In this document: one piece after another, positions 10,903-22,748 of the stretch
How the letters are laid out: every line of letters starts with the position of its first letter
How positions within the stretch are numbered: the first letter of the stretch is position 1
Source of the DNA: Leuctra nigra
Taxonomy: Eukaryota > Arthropoda > Insecta > Plecoptera > Leuctridae
Direction: 5' to 3'
Assembly: GCA_934045905.1 (NCBI GenBank)
Contig: OW203770.1
Span: 2,418,001-2,482,000 of the forward strand
DNA length: 64,000 nt
Program-made: the position numbers and the translations under genes
Notes under the pieces: generated by a model
Told to the model about the DNA's origin: nothing
The model's database searches: none
Seen by the model: the letters and a program-made list of their open reading frames with translations, nothing else

Positions 10903-11387
10903 TTCAGCTCTTTTTTGCTTTAAATTACTGGGCTATAAGCCGTCTTGCTGCGCAGTTATTAATGTAGTAATTAGCATGTCGAGTATTCACAAGCATCATG
11001 CGTGCTCCAAGACCCGACGGGGACAATAACACGAAGATCGTGGGAGCTGCGGACATCTTGTTTAGTAGTCACGTGGTGCACAAGCCGGGTAAAGAGAGCG
11101 TCATACTGTAACTTGTTCAGGGCGTTGACCCCATATCAATGGATCAGGTAATTAGTCACAATTATCGGCAGCTTTGTTTACCTGTTAGCTGCGCAGGCGT
11201 AACATTGGGAACAGAGATTTAGTTCTTCTATTCTCAACATTACTTTCGTTTTCTACCTATTACGAGATAATAAGTAGAGTTTACTTACTCTTACGTTCCT
11301 AAATGGTTTGGCACGTCTAGAATACCGATCCATACGTAATATGCTTTCAGCTTTTTAAAACTTTATGTTGACTTTAAAAGGTGGTAG
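10903..11387. other. Unassigned spacer
   Basis: Mixed-composition sequence with a short similarity (catgatgcgtgc ... gaccgg) to 4050-4140. It contains one CACGTG-like site (gtcacgtggtgc, about 11069). No coding or repeat call is supported. Confidence 0.4.
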
Positions 11388-11492
11388 GACCTTTCGTCGA
11401 AGGAACTTTAGTCGACATTTCGGAACTTTCGCCGACGGAACTATCGCCGACGGAACTTTGACCGATGCTAGGCGGAATTTTAGCCGACAATG
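11388..11492. repeat. Short minisatellite of degenerate GGAACTTTCGCCGAC units
   Basis: About six imperfect 15-22-bp units in a row vary around ggaactttcgccgac (for example ggaactatcgccgac, ggaattttagccgac). The CpG content stands out against AT-rich flanks. Confidence 0.75.
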
Positions 11493-11956
11493 AAAAATTT
11501 GTTCCACGTTTGTTCAACATTTGTTGAATAATACGGTAATATTTCGTCCACCAGGATGAATTTGAAAGCTATATTTGAAATAAGTTTCAATAATCTGTGC
11601 ACCATACTTATTAATGTTATGCGTATATGATGTAGACGGATAAATAATGTATCAACAAGTAGGTAGTGTTGCCCAGAACACCCTTCAATTATTTATAGTC
11701 ATTGCTCACGTTTCGTAAAACTTTGTCAAGAATAGTGTTTACAAATTACTGTAGGTATAATACAAGATAGACGACTTGTGGAATTGTATCGATGTCAGTG
11801 ATGTTGACGAGTTAATAAGACGTACTTACACTTCAGCTCAAATAGGAATAATGATGATGTTTACCTGCAAAAGAAGAAATACAAATTAGCAACAAGTTGA
11901 TAATTACTTGCGATCATCTCAGATCAATATTAGACAGCAATGTCTTGTACATGGGC

Positions 11957-12250
11957 GGGGGGGGGGGGGGGGCATAGGAGAGCGCTAGGTGCCCTAAAAA
12001 GTGCCCTAAACCCAAAATATGCCTCGAGGGGCAAGGAGAGGGCATACCCCCTCACCCCAATGTGTATTTTCTTTCCAAAAAGTTGAATATTTCAACAAAA
12101 TACACCTCAAAACGTCTCAATTTTGATTCCAAAGTATAAAGTGGTTTTAGTGCCCCCCCCCCCCCCCCTCCCCCCCAGCCCATGGTCTCGTCCAGATTCG
12201 ATTCCCGCGCCCGAGAGGCAAATGCTGGAAAGGTTCCCACTTTCTTCCTC
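11957..12250. mobile_element. Poly-G/poly-C-bounded element and an adjoining SINE scrap
   Basis: A G16 run (11957-11972) and a C16 run (12153-12168, followed by T and C7) enclose about 180 bp. The enclosed sequence contains tttcaacaaaatacacctc and cgtctcaattttgattcc, which recur at about 29165-29220 beside another poly-C tract. Immediately after it, 12187-12245 is a SINE scrap (gattcgattcccgc and aggcaaatgctgg). Confidence 0.55.
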
Positions 12251-13033
12251 CCAAACATGATATTGCCTCTACTATGAAATAACAAAGCATCTCATCATCA
12301 TGGAAGAGTATTCAGCCTTGAGGCCCACACCCGCTTGAAATACCTGCACTATCAGTGACTCATCCAACTCTATGAGTGTGTCTGATACTCAAGGCAGCTC
12401 ACTTAGACGGCTGTCTGCAGGTGAAGATCAAGATGACCATTTGATAGGACCCGTCATCATCATAGGGAAACACATGAGGGTTCTTAGAACACTCTGGGGG
12501 CCCAGGACATCCCGTCACCGAGCATCCGGACTAGGTATTTAGATTTCCTCTAAGATGGGAACGTTCCACAGTTTTCATAAAGTATCTGAGGGGCTCTAAG
12601 AAAATTCCACTTGCTGTTTGATTTCCACACCTATTGTAGGTGTCAACAAAAGTTACACACGTCAATAGATATCTGGAAATCAAACTGCATAATTATTTAA
12701 GAAACCAGAGCCACTCAGATATTTTATGGAATCGTCTATTGAACAAACTGTTTTTCACTGATAAAAAAAATTGAAATTTCCTATTTATAAATTTAGGATT
12801 TGAGGGATTTTTAGAAAATTATGCACATTTCCAGTCTTTTTTTATGTACGTACTTTTTTTTATGTACACCGAACGGACACGATATTTGCGCAAATGTTTT
12901 CAACATTGGATGCTAATATTTTTAAACTCATACTTTTAGGTGGATTTCTGAACTTAAAAATAAAGTATTTGACCGTCAATGGGCTTCTAAACTCCAAGCT
13001 TAGAATAGAGTGAGCTAGGTGCGATTGTACCCC

Positions 13034-13047
13034 GTTGCTATGGCAAC
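13034..13047. promoter_or_regulatory. RFX X-box-like site GTTGCTATGGCAAC
   Basis: A perfect 14-bp palindromic match to the X-box bound by RFX factors (RYYNYY-N1-3-RRNRAC). The site is seen directly; function is inferred and no target gene is identified nearby. Confidence 0.4.
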
Positions 13048-13398
13048 AGATCAAATGTTGTTGACATTTGCTAGATTTGTCTGAATTGAAAACAAAAGAA
13101 GTTGTTTAACATAAAGTGATCTTCTAGTATAAAAAGTATAAGTAATTAAAACAATTTCTATACATTTAAGTAGTATGTTACATTTAAAAACAAATACATT
13201 CACTCCGAACACAACAGTTTGGCATTATATTTCAAATACAAGAAGTTTAAAGTGAGCTGTCATCTATCTGTCATTTTGTACAGACGCATGCGTGGTAGGA
13301 AGAAGGACACTTGTAGCTAGCGCTCCGCAGTGAGAGCAAATGGCAGCGTGGAAGCCCATTTACTAAAAAAATAGTATTTGACAAGAAAATAACATCTC

Positions 13399-13534
13399 CC
13401 TAATAATAGGCCACGACCGCCTCCTCCCCACCGTCCTTCCTGACCTATTCACCATCATCTCCCAATCATCCTCATAATCATTCATCCGTCGCCATTAGCC
13501 TCGCTGCAGAACAGTGCGACGTTAAGCCCCGCTA
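13399..13534 (+). mobile_element. SINE, 5'-truncated copy (3' half)
   Basis: Begins at ctaataataggccacgacc and runs to gttaagcccc. It lacks the tRNA head and the A-tail. Confidence 0.8.
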
Positions 13535-13631
13535 TAAGGTGTCGAGGTTTCGGCAGTTATAAACACACTTATCATCATATAATTCCCAGCTCTTATCGTT
13601 TCGGCGTACAGGAAACAGTTTGTACAAGATC

Positions 13632-13802
13632 ATGTGTGATGATAATAAAATGCAATACTTGTTTAGGCTATCTATTCTACTAATGTTCATAGAGATAAGG
13701 ACTTGGGTGGAAGCGGAGAAAAACTATTACATTCAATGCAATACCGACAATTCTCGTAGTGTACAATCAGGAGTACCTACAGAGTTAGTTGTGGGACGAT
13801 GA
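13632..13802 (+). CDS. Candidate first exon of a secreted protein (weak)
   Basis: An open frame with ATGs at 13632 and 13650. The second is followed by a convincing signal-peptide shape: MQYLFRLSILLMFIE, then a likely cleavage near EA and a polar, cysteine-bearing stretch (YYIQCNTDNSRS). A possible 5' splice site (gtacct) lies at 13773. The frame otherwise stops at 13802, where a reversed SINE fragment begins. No continuing exon was found. An Ly6-type neighbour is conceivable because the Ly6 gene is 4 kb upstream on the same strand, but one cysteine is not evidence. Confidence 0.25.
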   Translation: MCDDNKMQYLFRLSILLMFIEIRTWVEAEKNYYIQCNTDNSRSVQSGVPTELVVGR

Positions 13803-13905
13803 ATGATGATTATGATGATGATTGGGAGATGATGATGAAGAGTAGGTGACGATGGACGGTGGGAAGGAGGTGCTCGTGGCCTATTAGTAGGGAACATACT
13901 TTTGT
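13797..13905 (-). mobile_element. SINE fragment (reverse)
   Basis: gatgatgattgggagatg ... gtgggaagg ... cctattagtagggaac is the reverse complement of the central and 3' part of the SINE. It forms the end of the candidate exon before it. Confidence 0.75.
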
Positions 13906-14370
13906 TATTAGTAATTTAGGTTCAGCGGAGGAGTGGAGTGCAAAAATGGGTACCTACATTAATTTATGAAAACAATCATCAAGGAAATTAAAGCGATAAA
14001 TAAAAAACAGCAAATAATACACTAAAGATTTCAAATAGCATCTAAATTTTTTTAATTATGAGACAAGGTGCATGGTTTTTATATTTTCATGAGATGATTT
14101 TATGGAATGTTTCGATTTTATGAATTCGGTAAATTTTCACCTAGAACCATGCACAAACTTTTAATATGGAATCGTAAACAATGGAAATTTACACAAAAAT
14201 ACATATTTTAGTAACATTTACACAAAATGTCAAGCTTTAACTTCAATCGCCATACTCTGGACCACAAAAGATCACACTTCAAACGTGAAATTTGGCAGAA
14301 ATAAGTAGACAATTTTACCCACAAAAAAATTGTACAATTTGAAAGCACGAGTCGTATTGAGAACTCCTAC

Positions 14371-16433
14371 AAGGTGTACCACGTGACTCTCACAGTCGTA
14401 CGTCCTCAGCCGTGAGAACCGAGTTCGCGCCCGGGTTGCCATACCAAGTACACACACACGTACAGCACTGTCATAAACAAGCCGCGTCTTCAAGGTGTAC
14501 CACGTGACTCTCACAGTCGTACGTCCTCAGCCGTGAGAACCGAGTTCGCGCCCGGGTTGCCATATCAAGTACACACACACGTACAGCACTGTCATAAACA
14601 AGCCGCGTCTTCAAGGTGTACCACGTGACTCTCACAGTCGTACGTCCTCAGCCGTGAGAACCGAGTTCGCGCCCGGGTTGCCATATCAAGTAAACACATC
14701 GTACAGCACTGTCATAAACAAGCCGCGCCTTCAAGGTGTACCACGTGACTCTCACAGTCGTACGTCCTCAGCCGTGAGAACCGAGTTCGCGCCCGGGTTG
14801 CCATACCAAGTACACACACACGTACAGCACTGTCATAAACAAGCAGCGCCTTCAAGGTGTACCACGTGACTCTCACAGTCGTACGTCCTCAGCCGTGAGA
14901 ACCGAGTTCGCGCCCGGGTTGCCATATCAAGTACACACACACGTACAGCACTGTCATAAACAAGCCGCGTCTTCAAGGTGTACCATGTGACTCTCACAGT
15001 CGTACGTCCTCAGCCGTGAGAACCGAGTTCGCGCCCGGGTTGCCATATCAAGTACACACACACGTACAGCACTGTCATAAACAAGCAGCGCCTTCAAGGT
15101 GTACCACGTGACTCTCACAGTCGTACGTCCTCAGCCGTGAGAACCGAGTTCGCGCCCGGGTTGCCATATCAAGTACACACACACGTACAGCACTGTCATA
15201 AACAAGCAGCGCCTTCAAGGTGTACCACGTGACTCTCACAGTCGTACGTCCTCAGCCGTGAGAACCGAGTTCGCGCCCGGGTTGCCATATCAAGTAAACA
15301 CACACGTACAGCACTGTCATAAACAAGCAGTGCCTTCAAGGTGTACCACGTGACTCTCACAGTCGTACGTCCTCAGCCGTGAGAACCGAGTTCGCGCCCG
15401 GGTTGCCATACCAAGTACACACACACGTACAGCACTGTCATAAACAAGCCGCGTCTTCAAGGTATACCACGTGACTCTCACAGTCGTACGTCCTCAGCCG
15501 TGAGAACCGAGTTCGCGCCCGGGTTGCCATATCAAGTACACACACACGTACAGCACTGTCATAAACAAGCCGCGTCTTCAAGGTGTACCACGTGACTCTC
15601 ACAGTCGTACGTCCTCAGCCGTGAGAACCGAGTTCGCGCCCGGGTTGCCATATCAAGTACACACACACATACAGCACTGTCATAAACAAGCAGCGCCTTC
15701 AAGGTGTACCACGTGACTCTCACAGTCGTACGTCCTCAGCCGTGAGAACCGAGTTCGCGCCCGGGTTGCCATATCAAGTAAACACACACGTACAGCACTG
15801 TCATAAACAAGCAGTGCCTTCAAGGTGTACCACGTGACTCTCACAGTCGTACGTCCTCAGCCGTGAGAACCGAGTTCGCGCCCGGGTTGCCATATCAAGT
15901 ACACACACACGTACAGCACTGTCATAAACAAGCAGCGCCTTCAAGGTGTACCACGTGACTCTCACAGTCGTACGTCCTCAGCCGTGAGAACCGAGTTCGC
16001 GCCCGGGTTGCCATATCAAGTAAACACACACGTACAGCACTGTCATAAACAAGCAGTGCCTTCAAGGTGTACCACGTGACTCTCACAGTCGTACGTCCTC
16101 AGCCGTGAGAACCGAGTTCGCGCCCGGGTTGCCATATCAAGTACACACACACGTACAGCACTGTCATAAACAAGCAGCGCCTTCAAGGTGTACCACGTGA
16201 CTCTCACAGTCGTACGTCCTCAGCCGTGAGAACCGAGTTCGCGCCCGGGTTGCCATATCAAGTACACACACACGTACAGCACAGTCATAAACAAGCAGCG
16301 CCTTCAAGGTGTACCACGTGACTCTCACAGTCGTACGTCCTCAGCCGTGAGAACCGAGTTCGCGCCCGGGTTGCCATATCAAGTAAACACACACGTACAG
16401 CACTGTCATAAACAAGCAGTGCCTTCAAGGTGC
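14371..16433. repeat. 121-bp tandem satellite, 17 copies
   Basis: The unit begins aaggtgtaccacgtgactct. Starts recur at 14371, 14492, 14613, 14733 and then every 121 bp to 16306, with a partial 18th at 16427; only copy 3 is 120 bp. Copies are nearly identical and clearly more GC-rich than the flanks. Each carries CACGTG (CATGTG in copy 6), a CTCAC...GTGAG inverted pair, CCCGGG and a CACACACACG stretch. Diagnostic variants (tacaca/taaaca; gccgcgtctt, gcagcgcctt, gcagtgcctt) are linked and partly arranged as dimers. The unit is not a multiple of three, so no protein runs through the array. Confidence 0.97.
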
Positions 16434-16512
16434 TCCATTGTTCATACAATATCTAGAGCAAGATTGTAAATAAGGTTCAATGTGGATTATGACGCATTGG
16501 TCTGGCTTGGGA

Positions 16513-16650
16513 ATGACAATTAAATTAGCATTGATTTTCAGTGTCTGTACTTGCATTAATGCCCTTAACGCTTTCAGGTACTTTTCTATAGGCGACTTTC
16601 CTGATACTTTGTATGTGGTTTTCCTTATACGCCTGTTCATTTTCCTTCGC
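16513..16650 (+). CDS. Candidate signal-peptide exon just after the satellite (weak)
   Basis: ATG at 16513 opens MTIKLALIFSVCTCINALNA, a good signal-peptide profile. Two possible 5' splice sites follow: gtactt after CTTTCAG (16573) and gtaagt after CTTCGC (16651). The frame stays open to 16683. No downstream exon was recognised and the peptide has no known family. Confidence 0.25.
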
Positions 16651-17389
16651 GTAAGTACTTCTACTTTCGAAGCTCAAACTTAGCTCATTAAATAGAACAT
16701 TTTGTTGGTATTCTATTTCCCTACATGATGGAACCACAATGAAATAGATTTTCACGGTCTTCTGGAAATGTCTACAAATTTGTAAAGAATTTCGAATTTC
16801 TAGAAGGCCGTTTTACCATGGCAACACAATTTTACATGTAAAACTGTACTTTTCAGATGGAAAAACGTAAAAATAAAGCAGTAAAAACCTCATAGCTCGG
16901 TAAAACGTCCACGTTAAAACATTTAAAAATGTTATAATAAAATATTGCATCTGATACACGCTATAGTAGTTATTCAAAAAATGATATACGTGGGAAAGCA
17001 GCTAAATACTCTTTTAAAAATATCAGCATGTCTTTTTACGTATGGTCGCAATGTTAAACTGAGAAAAAAAACTGTATAACTTTGAAGAGGTATCTCGAAA
17101 ATTAGTTCACACTGACCACTTTTTCTTGCTATATTATGATGCAGAACATAAAAATCTATCAGCGAAATTTGAACGATTTCTATACATAAGTGAAATTCAG
17201 AGATCCTTTTTTATATAAATGTGCCCCTGACATCAGAGGTCAAAGAGGTCAGTCGTGTTCCTTATTTTCTCGAATTGCTAAATGCCAGTATTTAGAGTTT
17301 CGAAATAGTAAAACACGTAGATTAGCAATCTGAATCAACAAAAACGTTCCAATATTCAAACCGAAAAAAACGTTCCATTTTCTTGATTA

Positions 17390-17590
17390 TCTGTTGCGTA
17401 ACGCCTTGGCCCCCTGACCGGCCACCGCCGCCTCTACACTTCCCTTTCAAACCCAGCGGGCCGTGACCAAGGTGGGAAAGTCGACCCAACGACACAATAT
17501 CAAGCAGGCTGTGGATGTCACGGTCCGTCGAGTGCGATGGAACTAAACTTGACCCATAACTCGTGAAGCGAGGGAACCCGAGTAACATCT
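17390..17590. other. GC-rich island of unknown nature
   Basis: About 200 bp of clearly higher GC than its surroundings (gccaccgccgcctctac, cagcgggccgtgaccaagg). A minus-strand frame (17322-17588) is open across it but shows no recognisable domain. It could be an exon, a promoter or an old inserted fragment. Confidence 0.3.
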
Positions 17591-18324
17591 GCTTGGGCTA
17601 TAAGACTGATAGTTAAATTCTCTCAGCCTTGAACTGATACCTTTGTCTACGTGAGATGTCAGCTTATCTAACTTAGTTTTTTATTTTGGAAGTGTTTAAA
17701 GTGGTCCCACTGCTCCAGCCAAGGTGCTTAGAATTCGCCGTAATTCATACAAATCAACGATGAAATAATACCTCAAACAACGCATAAAACAATTATATCT
17801 TACCGTGTGCTCCAATTATATGTTTTTAATTGAAGTTCCAATTAAACTGTCCCATAATAATTCATATTTGTAGTGCAATGTTGCCAGATTTATGGTAAAT
17901 TTCACACATTGTACACATTTTCTTTCTTATTTGGCCCGTGACCCCATATTTTCAAACGGCAGTCTTATTCTAAAAATTATTATCTTTAATTTGAGACTAT
18001 TTTCAATAATTAGTCATTCCTCTTGCGGTTTTAGGAGCAATTTAAGGCCAATTTTCCGGGACGATTTCATGTCTCCCTGTGTTATCTTATGGGGGAAAAG
18101 ATGATCTTCAATCAAGAATATCTAATTATATGATACCGTAAGGGGCAAATACTTTTTGCTAGTTGTATGTAATATGGTTTCATTAATCTTTGGTGTGAAT
18201 TACAGCAAATTCTCATTCCTATGCCGAAACCCTGGAACCCCCTTCACATCGCACTGTTCTTCAACTATACGAAGGTTATATTCATAAAAAGATAGATCTT
18301 TAAATTTATACACCATTTCGAGTA

Positions 18325-18490
18325 AGTCCCACTTTACCCCCCAAAAAAGAGGTGAAAAATTAATCGTGACCCTTATTTTATAACCAAAACATAATCATTT
18401 GTTAACCTTTTTTCGTGTAATTCCCACTTTATCCCTACAAATAAGGATTGATAAATTCATCGTGACCCTTATTTTATAACCAAATCGTAA
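18325..18490. repeat. Two-copy tandem duplication, about 95-bp unit
   Basis: cccactttaccc ... atcgtgacccttattttata and cccactttatcc ... atcgtgacccttattttata lie head to tail with about 85% identity by eye. Confidence 0.7.
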
Positions 18491-18826
18491 TAATTAAGAA
18501 AATATCTACTTATTTCACTATCGTGAGGTAAGCATGGATCTTAAATGATTTCTGACCGATATGATTTCGATTTCGTTACATAATAGGCTTCCTGTGCAAC
18601 AAACAAAGAGTTTTTGGATGACTTTTAGTGCCTCTCCGGTATATACCCCATCTAATATTGTAATTTGAGACCTGCTAAAAGAAACTTATACTTGTCACCT
18701 CAACTTGTTGAATTAGACAGTTGAAATTCAAGCCCATAATACTCTACATTGGATTAATATTTTCACTCATATCGAATGTCAATGAATTCGGCTCCGAGTC
18801 TGCAGCAAAGATATTAGTCTGCTGCA

Positions 18827-19124
18827 CAGGCGCGTAGGAAGGGGGGATAATCCCCCCCCCCCCCCCCCCACTCGAGCTGGCTGACCCCCCATCCAGCATA
18901 CAAAATTAAGTTTAGTGTCCAAAAATCACTTAAGAAATGTTTAAATTCTAAAAAAACTGCCCTGCGGGGCAACAATTGGAGGGTTTCTTGCTTCAGTTTG
19001 GGCATTTTAGGGCCCAAGAATCACTTTTAAATGGTTTAAATTCTTAAAAACGCCCTGCGGGGCTAAAGACCCCCCTTCCGGGTTTCGCAATCCCCCCATG
19101 ACAAAAGTAGTTCCTACGCGCCTG
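18827..19124. mobile_element. 298-bp DNA transposon-like element, TIR CAGGCGCGTAGGAA, with poly-C tract
   Basis: The ends CAGGCGCGTAGGAA and TTCCTACGCGCCTG are perfect 14-bp inverted repeats. Just inside the left end is ggggggataat followed by 18 C. The interior has two gccctgcggggc blocks. A related element in opposite orientation lies at about 57321-57720. No ORF; the flanks are only weakly repeated, so the duplication length is unclear. Confidence 0.8.
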
Positions 19125-19421
19125 AGTCTGCAGTGATGCACAGTGTTGCCACGTCTAGTGTCTAGGATGTAATTGTCTCTATAATTGTCTGTGGATCACG
19201 CCTGTCCGCGTACAAGACGGAGCGACAAGACTTTGTCAAGCCCTCTTCAATTACAAGGAATCAAGGATCATTGTTTCAATTCGGCTCCGAGTCTGCAGTG
19301 ATGCACAGTGTTGCCACGTCTAGTGTCTAGGATGTGATTGTCTCGATGTAATTGTCTGTGGATCACGCGTGTTCGTGCGTTGAAGTCTCCGCGTACAAGA
19401 CGGAGCGACAAGACTTTGTCA
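19125..19421. repeat. Local direct duplication of a roughly 120-bp segment
   Basis: gagtctgcagtgatgcacag ... tctaggatgt ... gtacaagacggagcgac occurs at 19125-19237 and again at about 19287-19420. An outer gaattcggctccgagtctg copy sits at 18785. The second copy is about 20 bp longer because of an insertion. Confidence 0.8.
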
Positions 19422-19819
19422 TTATTTATTTATTATTTATTTATTATTTATTTACTCCACTGTTATGCAACTTTGGGAGGTAGTTTTGATACCCATTTTC
19501 TCGTTATACTATTGAGAAATTTTAAGAAATACTTGAAACAAAAAAAATCATGAAATATGTGAAAAATAAAACTTTTTTTCTTTAAATGAGAAATTTTAAG
19601 AAATACTTAAAACAAAAAAATCATGAAATATGTGAAAAATAAAACTTTTTTTCTTGAAATATTTCTTAAATGTTCTCAATAGTATTACGAGAAAATGGGT
19701 ATCAAACTACCTCCCAAAGTTTCATAACAGTGGAGTAAATAATGAGCCTCGGGGAGACTTAGGTATTTTGGGAAAATTTGACACAATCCGTCAGTTTCCA
19801 TAGCGGTCCCCAGGACTCT
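19421..19819. mobile_element. AGAGTCC-ended palindromic MITE, left end replaced by TTATTTA microsatellite
   Basis: From 19453 (ctccactgttatgcaactt) to 19819 (cccaggactct) it matches the complete copy at 53731-54126. The outer part of the left arm is missing and a ttattta repeat (19421-19455) stands in its place. Confidence 0.8.
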
Positions 19820-19839
19820 TAAGGTGGCTCATCCAATCG

Positions 19840-20445
19840 GGCATAGTCTCAGATTTCCATAATTTTTTGTCTACTTATTGATAATCATGCCATACACAAT
19901 CCTTGAAAAAATTAAACACTTCTCGTGTCTAGTTTCTGAGATAAATTGAGTTTTCTTCCCCATGTTATCTTATGGCAGACAGGTAAAATCGTGTCACATT
20001 TAGGCTAATAATGAAGATCTAATTTTTAGTTTGTCCCAACTTTGATCAAAAAACTTATTTTCTGATAGATATTTGGACATTCTATACGGAAAAAAATTAA
20101 AAACAATACCAACGTGTGCTATTTTAAAAGTTATAAACCAAAAACGAAATGATTTCCCTATACCTCCTGTGTTAAAGTTTTGTTCAATCTCGAAAGGCAA
20201 TAAATTGAAACCTCGCTGTAAGACAGGAGTTGCAAGTTAAATTACATTTTATGATTCTCTTATACTTAAATATAGTTGAAATGTTGGAAAAAGTAATTCA
20301 TGATGGTAATTTCAAAAAAAAAAAATTTGGAATGTTCGATCGGTTGAGCCACGTTAAGCTGCCTCGTGAATTACAAAGATCATTGTTTGGATTCAAGATT
20401 CAAGTCTCAAATCGTGAAAATGTTTTAACATAATTCTTCAAGTAG
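19840..20445. mobile_element. Diverged member of the family with core ctcctgtgttaaa / gttgcaagtta
   Basis: Shares acacaggaggta/tacctcctgtgtt, gttgcaagttaaattacatt and aaatatagttgaaatgttg with 27524-28070, 34262-34790, 42890-43450, 48510-49059, 53408-54350 and 58850-59400. Ends are unclear. Confidence 0.55.
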
Positions 20446-20879
20446 GCAAAATGTTGCTTTTGCTACTGATATTTTTCAATCAATGTTATACAATTATAGT
20501 TTTATAGCTATCATTAATGATTTCAAAAATGTGTTAAATTGTGTTTGAAAAAAACAATTTAAAGAAATGGGTTGCCTTTATCAAAATCTTTGTGGATTGA
20601 CTTGCTTTTCTGCATTATTTTTAATATTTCAACCGAAAACTATAAAATTCTGCGTCAGGAAATATGACAAAAGTTTCAATATTTCTGACCACAACTTGAA
20701 AAGAAATTATTAATGCCATATTTCAAAAGAGATACACACGTACCAGATAATCACTGTCATTACAATAAGAAACCACTTCCAACTCTAGAGCAAGTCATTT
20801 CTATTCTTCTTCACGGTTGAAATCCCATCCCAATTAAAATATTTAATTCGTAACATGTAATTCAACACATTCTGAAGCG

Positions 20880-21099
20880 TACAGGGGAAAAACGCTCTCA
20901 GTCACATTCGGATGAAACTGAGATAAACAAAGTTTTATGTTGAAACTTGTATCTATCTTCCACACAAATCGATATTTCAACTGCGTTTTTCAAGTCTTTG
21001 TGGCAATATTTTCTAAAAACCAAGGGTATATTCTAAAAGCTCATAAAAATCACTCATAATTTGTTTCAAAAAATGGACTTATAGCGTTCTTTCCCTGTA
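20880..21099 (+). mobile_element. TACAGGG-ended MITE (220 bp)
   Basis: Ends tacaggggaaaaacgctct and agcgttctttccctgta are inverted repeats. The interior (cacattcggatgaaactgag, gtttttcaagtctttgtggc) matches copies at 38159-39857, 49762-50009 and 55540-56879. A TA target is suggested but not proved. Confidence 0.75.
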
Positions 21100-21102
21100 C
21101 CC

Positions 21103-21350
21103 AATGATATGTCGAGAAAGGTACCCTCACACCAATAAAAATTGGTACTCGAAAATAAAAGGATTGGCTGCTGGTAAGGTTCCTTGTCAATCAATCCTTG
21201 TTATTATCAATTAAATCAGAGCTCACCTACTAGAGGTAGATGATGCGTTAACACAGCCTTCATTGGATGATGCCATCAAACCTTAATCAGCCAATCCATT
21301 TCTTTTCGAGTACCGATTTTTATTTGTTTGAGTGTACCTATTAGAGCATA
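21103..21350. mobile_element. GGTACACTC-type MITE, diverged
   Basis: Outer inverted pair aaaaattggtactcgaaaa and ttttcgagtaccgattttt (about 21136-21324). It shares agctcacctactagaggtag with about 37230. Related to the sharper element at 36210-36431. Confidence 0.5.
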
Positions 21351-21876
21351 TATTGGTGACATCAAAACAAGTCAATACCAGTTCTATTCATCCTCAGTTA
21401 TTCTCTTGATAATTATTATATTTGATATGGGCTATTTCCACTTGCAATATTACTTTAATTGACTGAGACCAGTTATGCGCGTAATCAGTTATTTACTGTT
21501 CATAATTCATGTAATCATTGATAGGAAATGTTGCAAGAGAAATAAGCGTATTGAAAAACTGGTCATAATGTTGTGCGGACTCAGAAATATCTACTTAAAT
21601 AAATAAATTAACCTATAATTTGGGGTTTCGTTCACAGCGACCTCATTTGATTTATGATGTAGTTCAATGACCTTGCTACACATTTCTACCCAGTTATTAG
21701 TTCTCAATAATACCTACTTATTAGTCTAAAAAATAATGATTGAATACTTCGACTCCAAATACGAAAATAAATGAAATGACCTATGAGATAAAGTTTAGTG
21801 ACGAAAAGTATTTATATTTCGGTCAGTTAATTGTATTTTCCAAAATCATGCCATTTTAAGAGTACCCAATGTAAGT

Positions 21877-22240
21877 CAGGGGTCGGCAACCTGCGGCTCC
21901 TAAGTGGTCCTTGAATGGCTCTTTATAATTTAAATAAAGATCTGGAATCGAAAAATTTGAAAATTCAAAAATAATCGCCCTGTGGGGTAACAATTGGAAG
22001 ATTATTTGATTCAGTTTGCTATTTTTCGAGTTCCAAAATCTCTTTTAAATTGTTGAAATTCTACACAAAAAAACGGCCTGCTGAGGGTCTTCGTCAAAAT
22101 ATAAAAATAAACTAGTAGGTAATTCAATTAATTATTTTCGGTGTACATATTCGATTGCCTCGACTGCGGCTCCCATTATTATCTAATTTATTAATTGTTA
22201 AGAAATTGGCTCCTTCACCAAAAAAGGTTGCCGACCCCTG
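21877..22240. mobile_element. hAT-type non-autonomous element, TIR CAGGGGTCGGCAACCT (364 bp)
   Basis: CAGGGGTCGGCAACCT at the left and AGGTTGCCGACCCCTG at the right are inverted. They are flanked by atgtaagt and atctaggt (6 of 8 identical), as expected of an 8-bp hAT duplication. The CAGGGGT..GGCAA terminus is a well-known hAT-type end. Interior copies of the gccctgtgggg motif are shared with 31183-31547 and 60960-61436. No transposase. Confidence 0.85.
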
Positions 22241-22261
22241 ATCTAGGTATTTATGCGCCAA

Positions 22262-22302
22262 ACTGATTCTAGGTCACGACCGCCTCCTTCCCACCGTGTT
22301 CC
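22262..22302 (+). mobile_element. SINE scrap
   Basis: ggtcacgaccgcctccttcc followed by caccgt is a fragment of the SINE body. Confidence 0.5.
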
Positions 22303-22748
22303 ATCATGTAGTTGCAGAACCGTGCTAACCCCCGCACATATCCCTTCACTTTCACTCTGGAGCTGATCTTGGCACTGACGCTGCCGTCTAATATCTCATG
22401 CAGGTGGTTTACTGCTCAAGCGCCACGCCCACTTCTACCACGCACAGATACCTCACTGTCTTCACCCGTTTCACTTTCATCTTCATCATCTCATCGTATG
22501 ACGCTCTTATTTAGCATACGCTTAGATACACAGGTATTTAATTAATACCACTTGAATAACTTTTTGGACCGATCAAATATATATTTTTTATGATTAAGAC
22601 CAACATATCGTCTGACTTCACAACCCCTGGTCTGAGCTTTTCTACTGCAAACTCTACGGTCGGTGACGGCTAACATGGACCCAGTAAAACGCTTGGTTAA
22701 GCGATGTCAACATTTCAACAAAAAATAAAAAATCACGCTAACAGAATT

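Noticed and set aside
14654..14869. ORF spanning two satellite units
   Set aside because: The 121-bp unit is not a multiple of three and the frame closes as the array continues; it lacks any coding signal.
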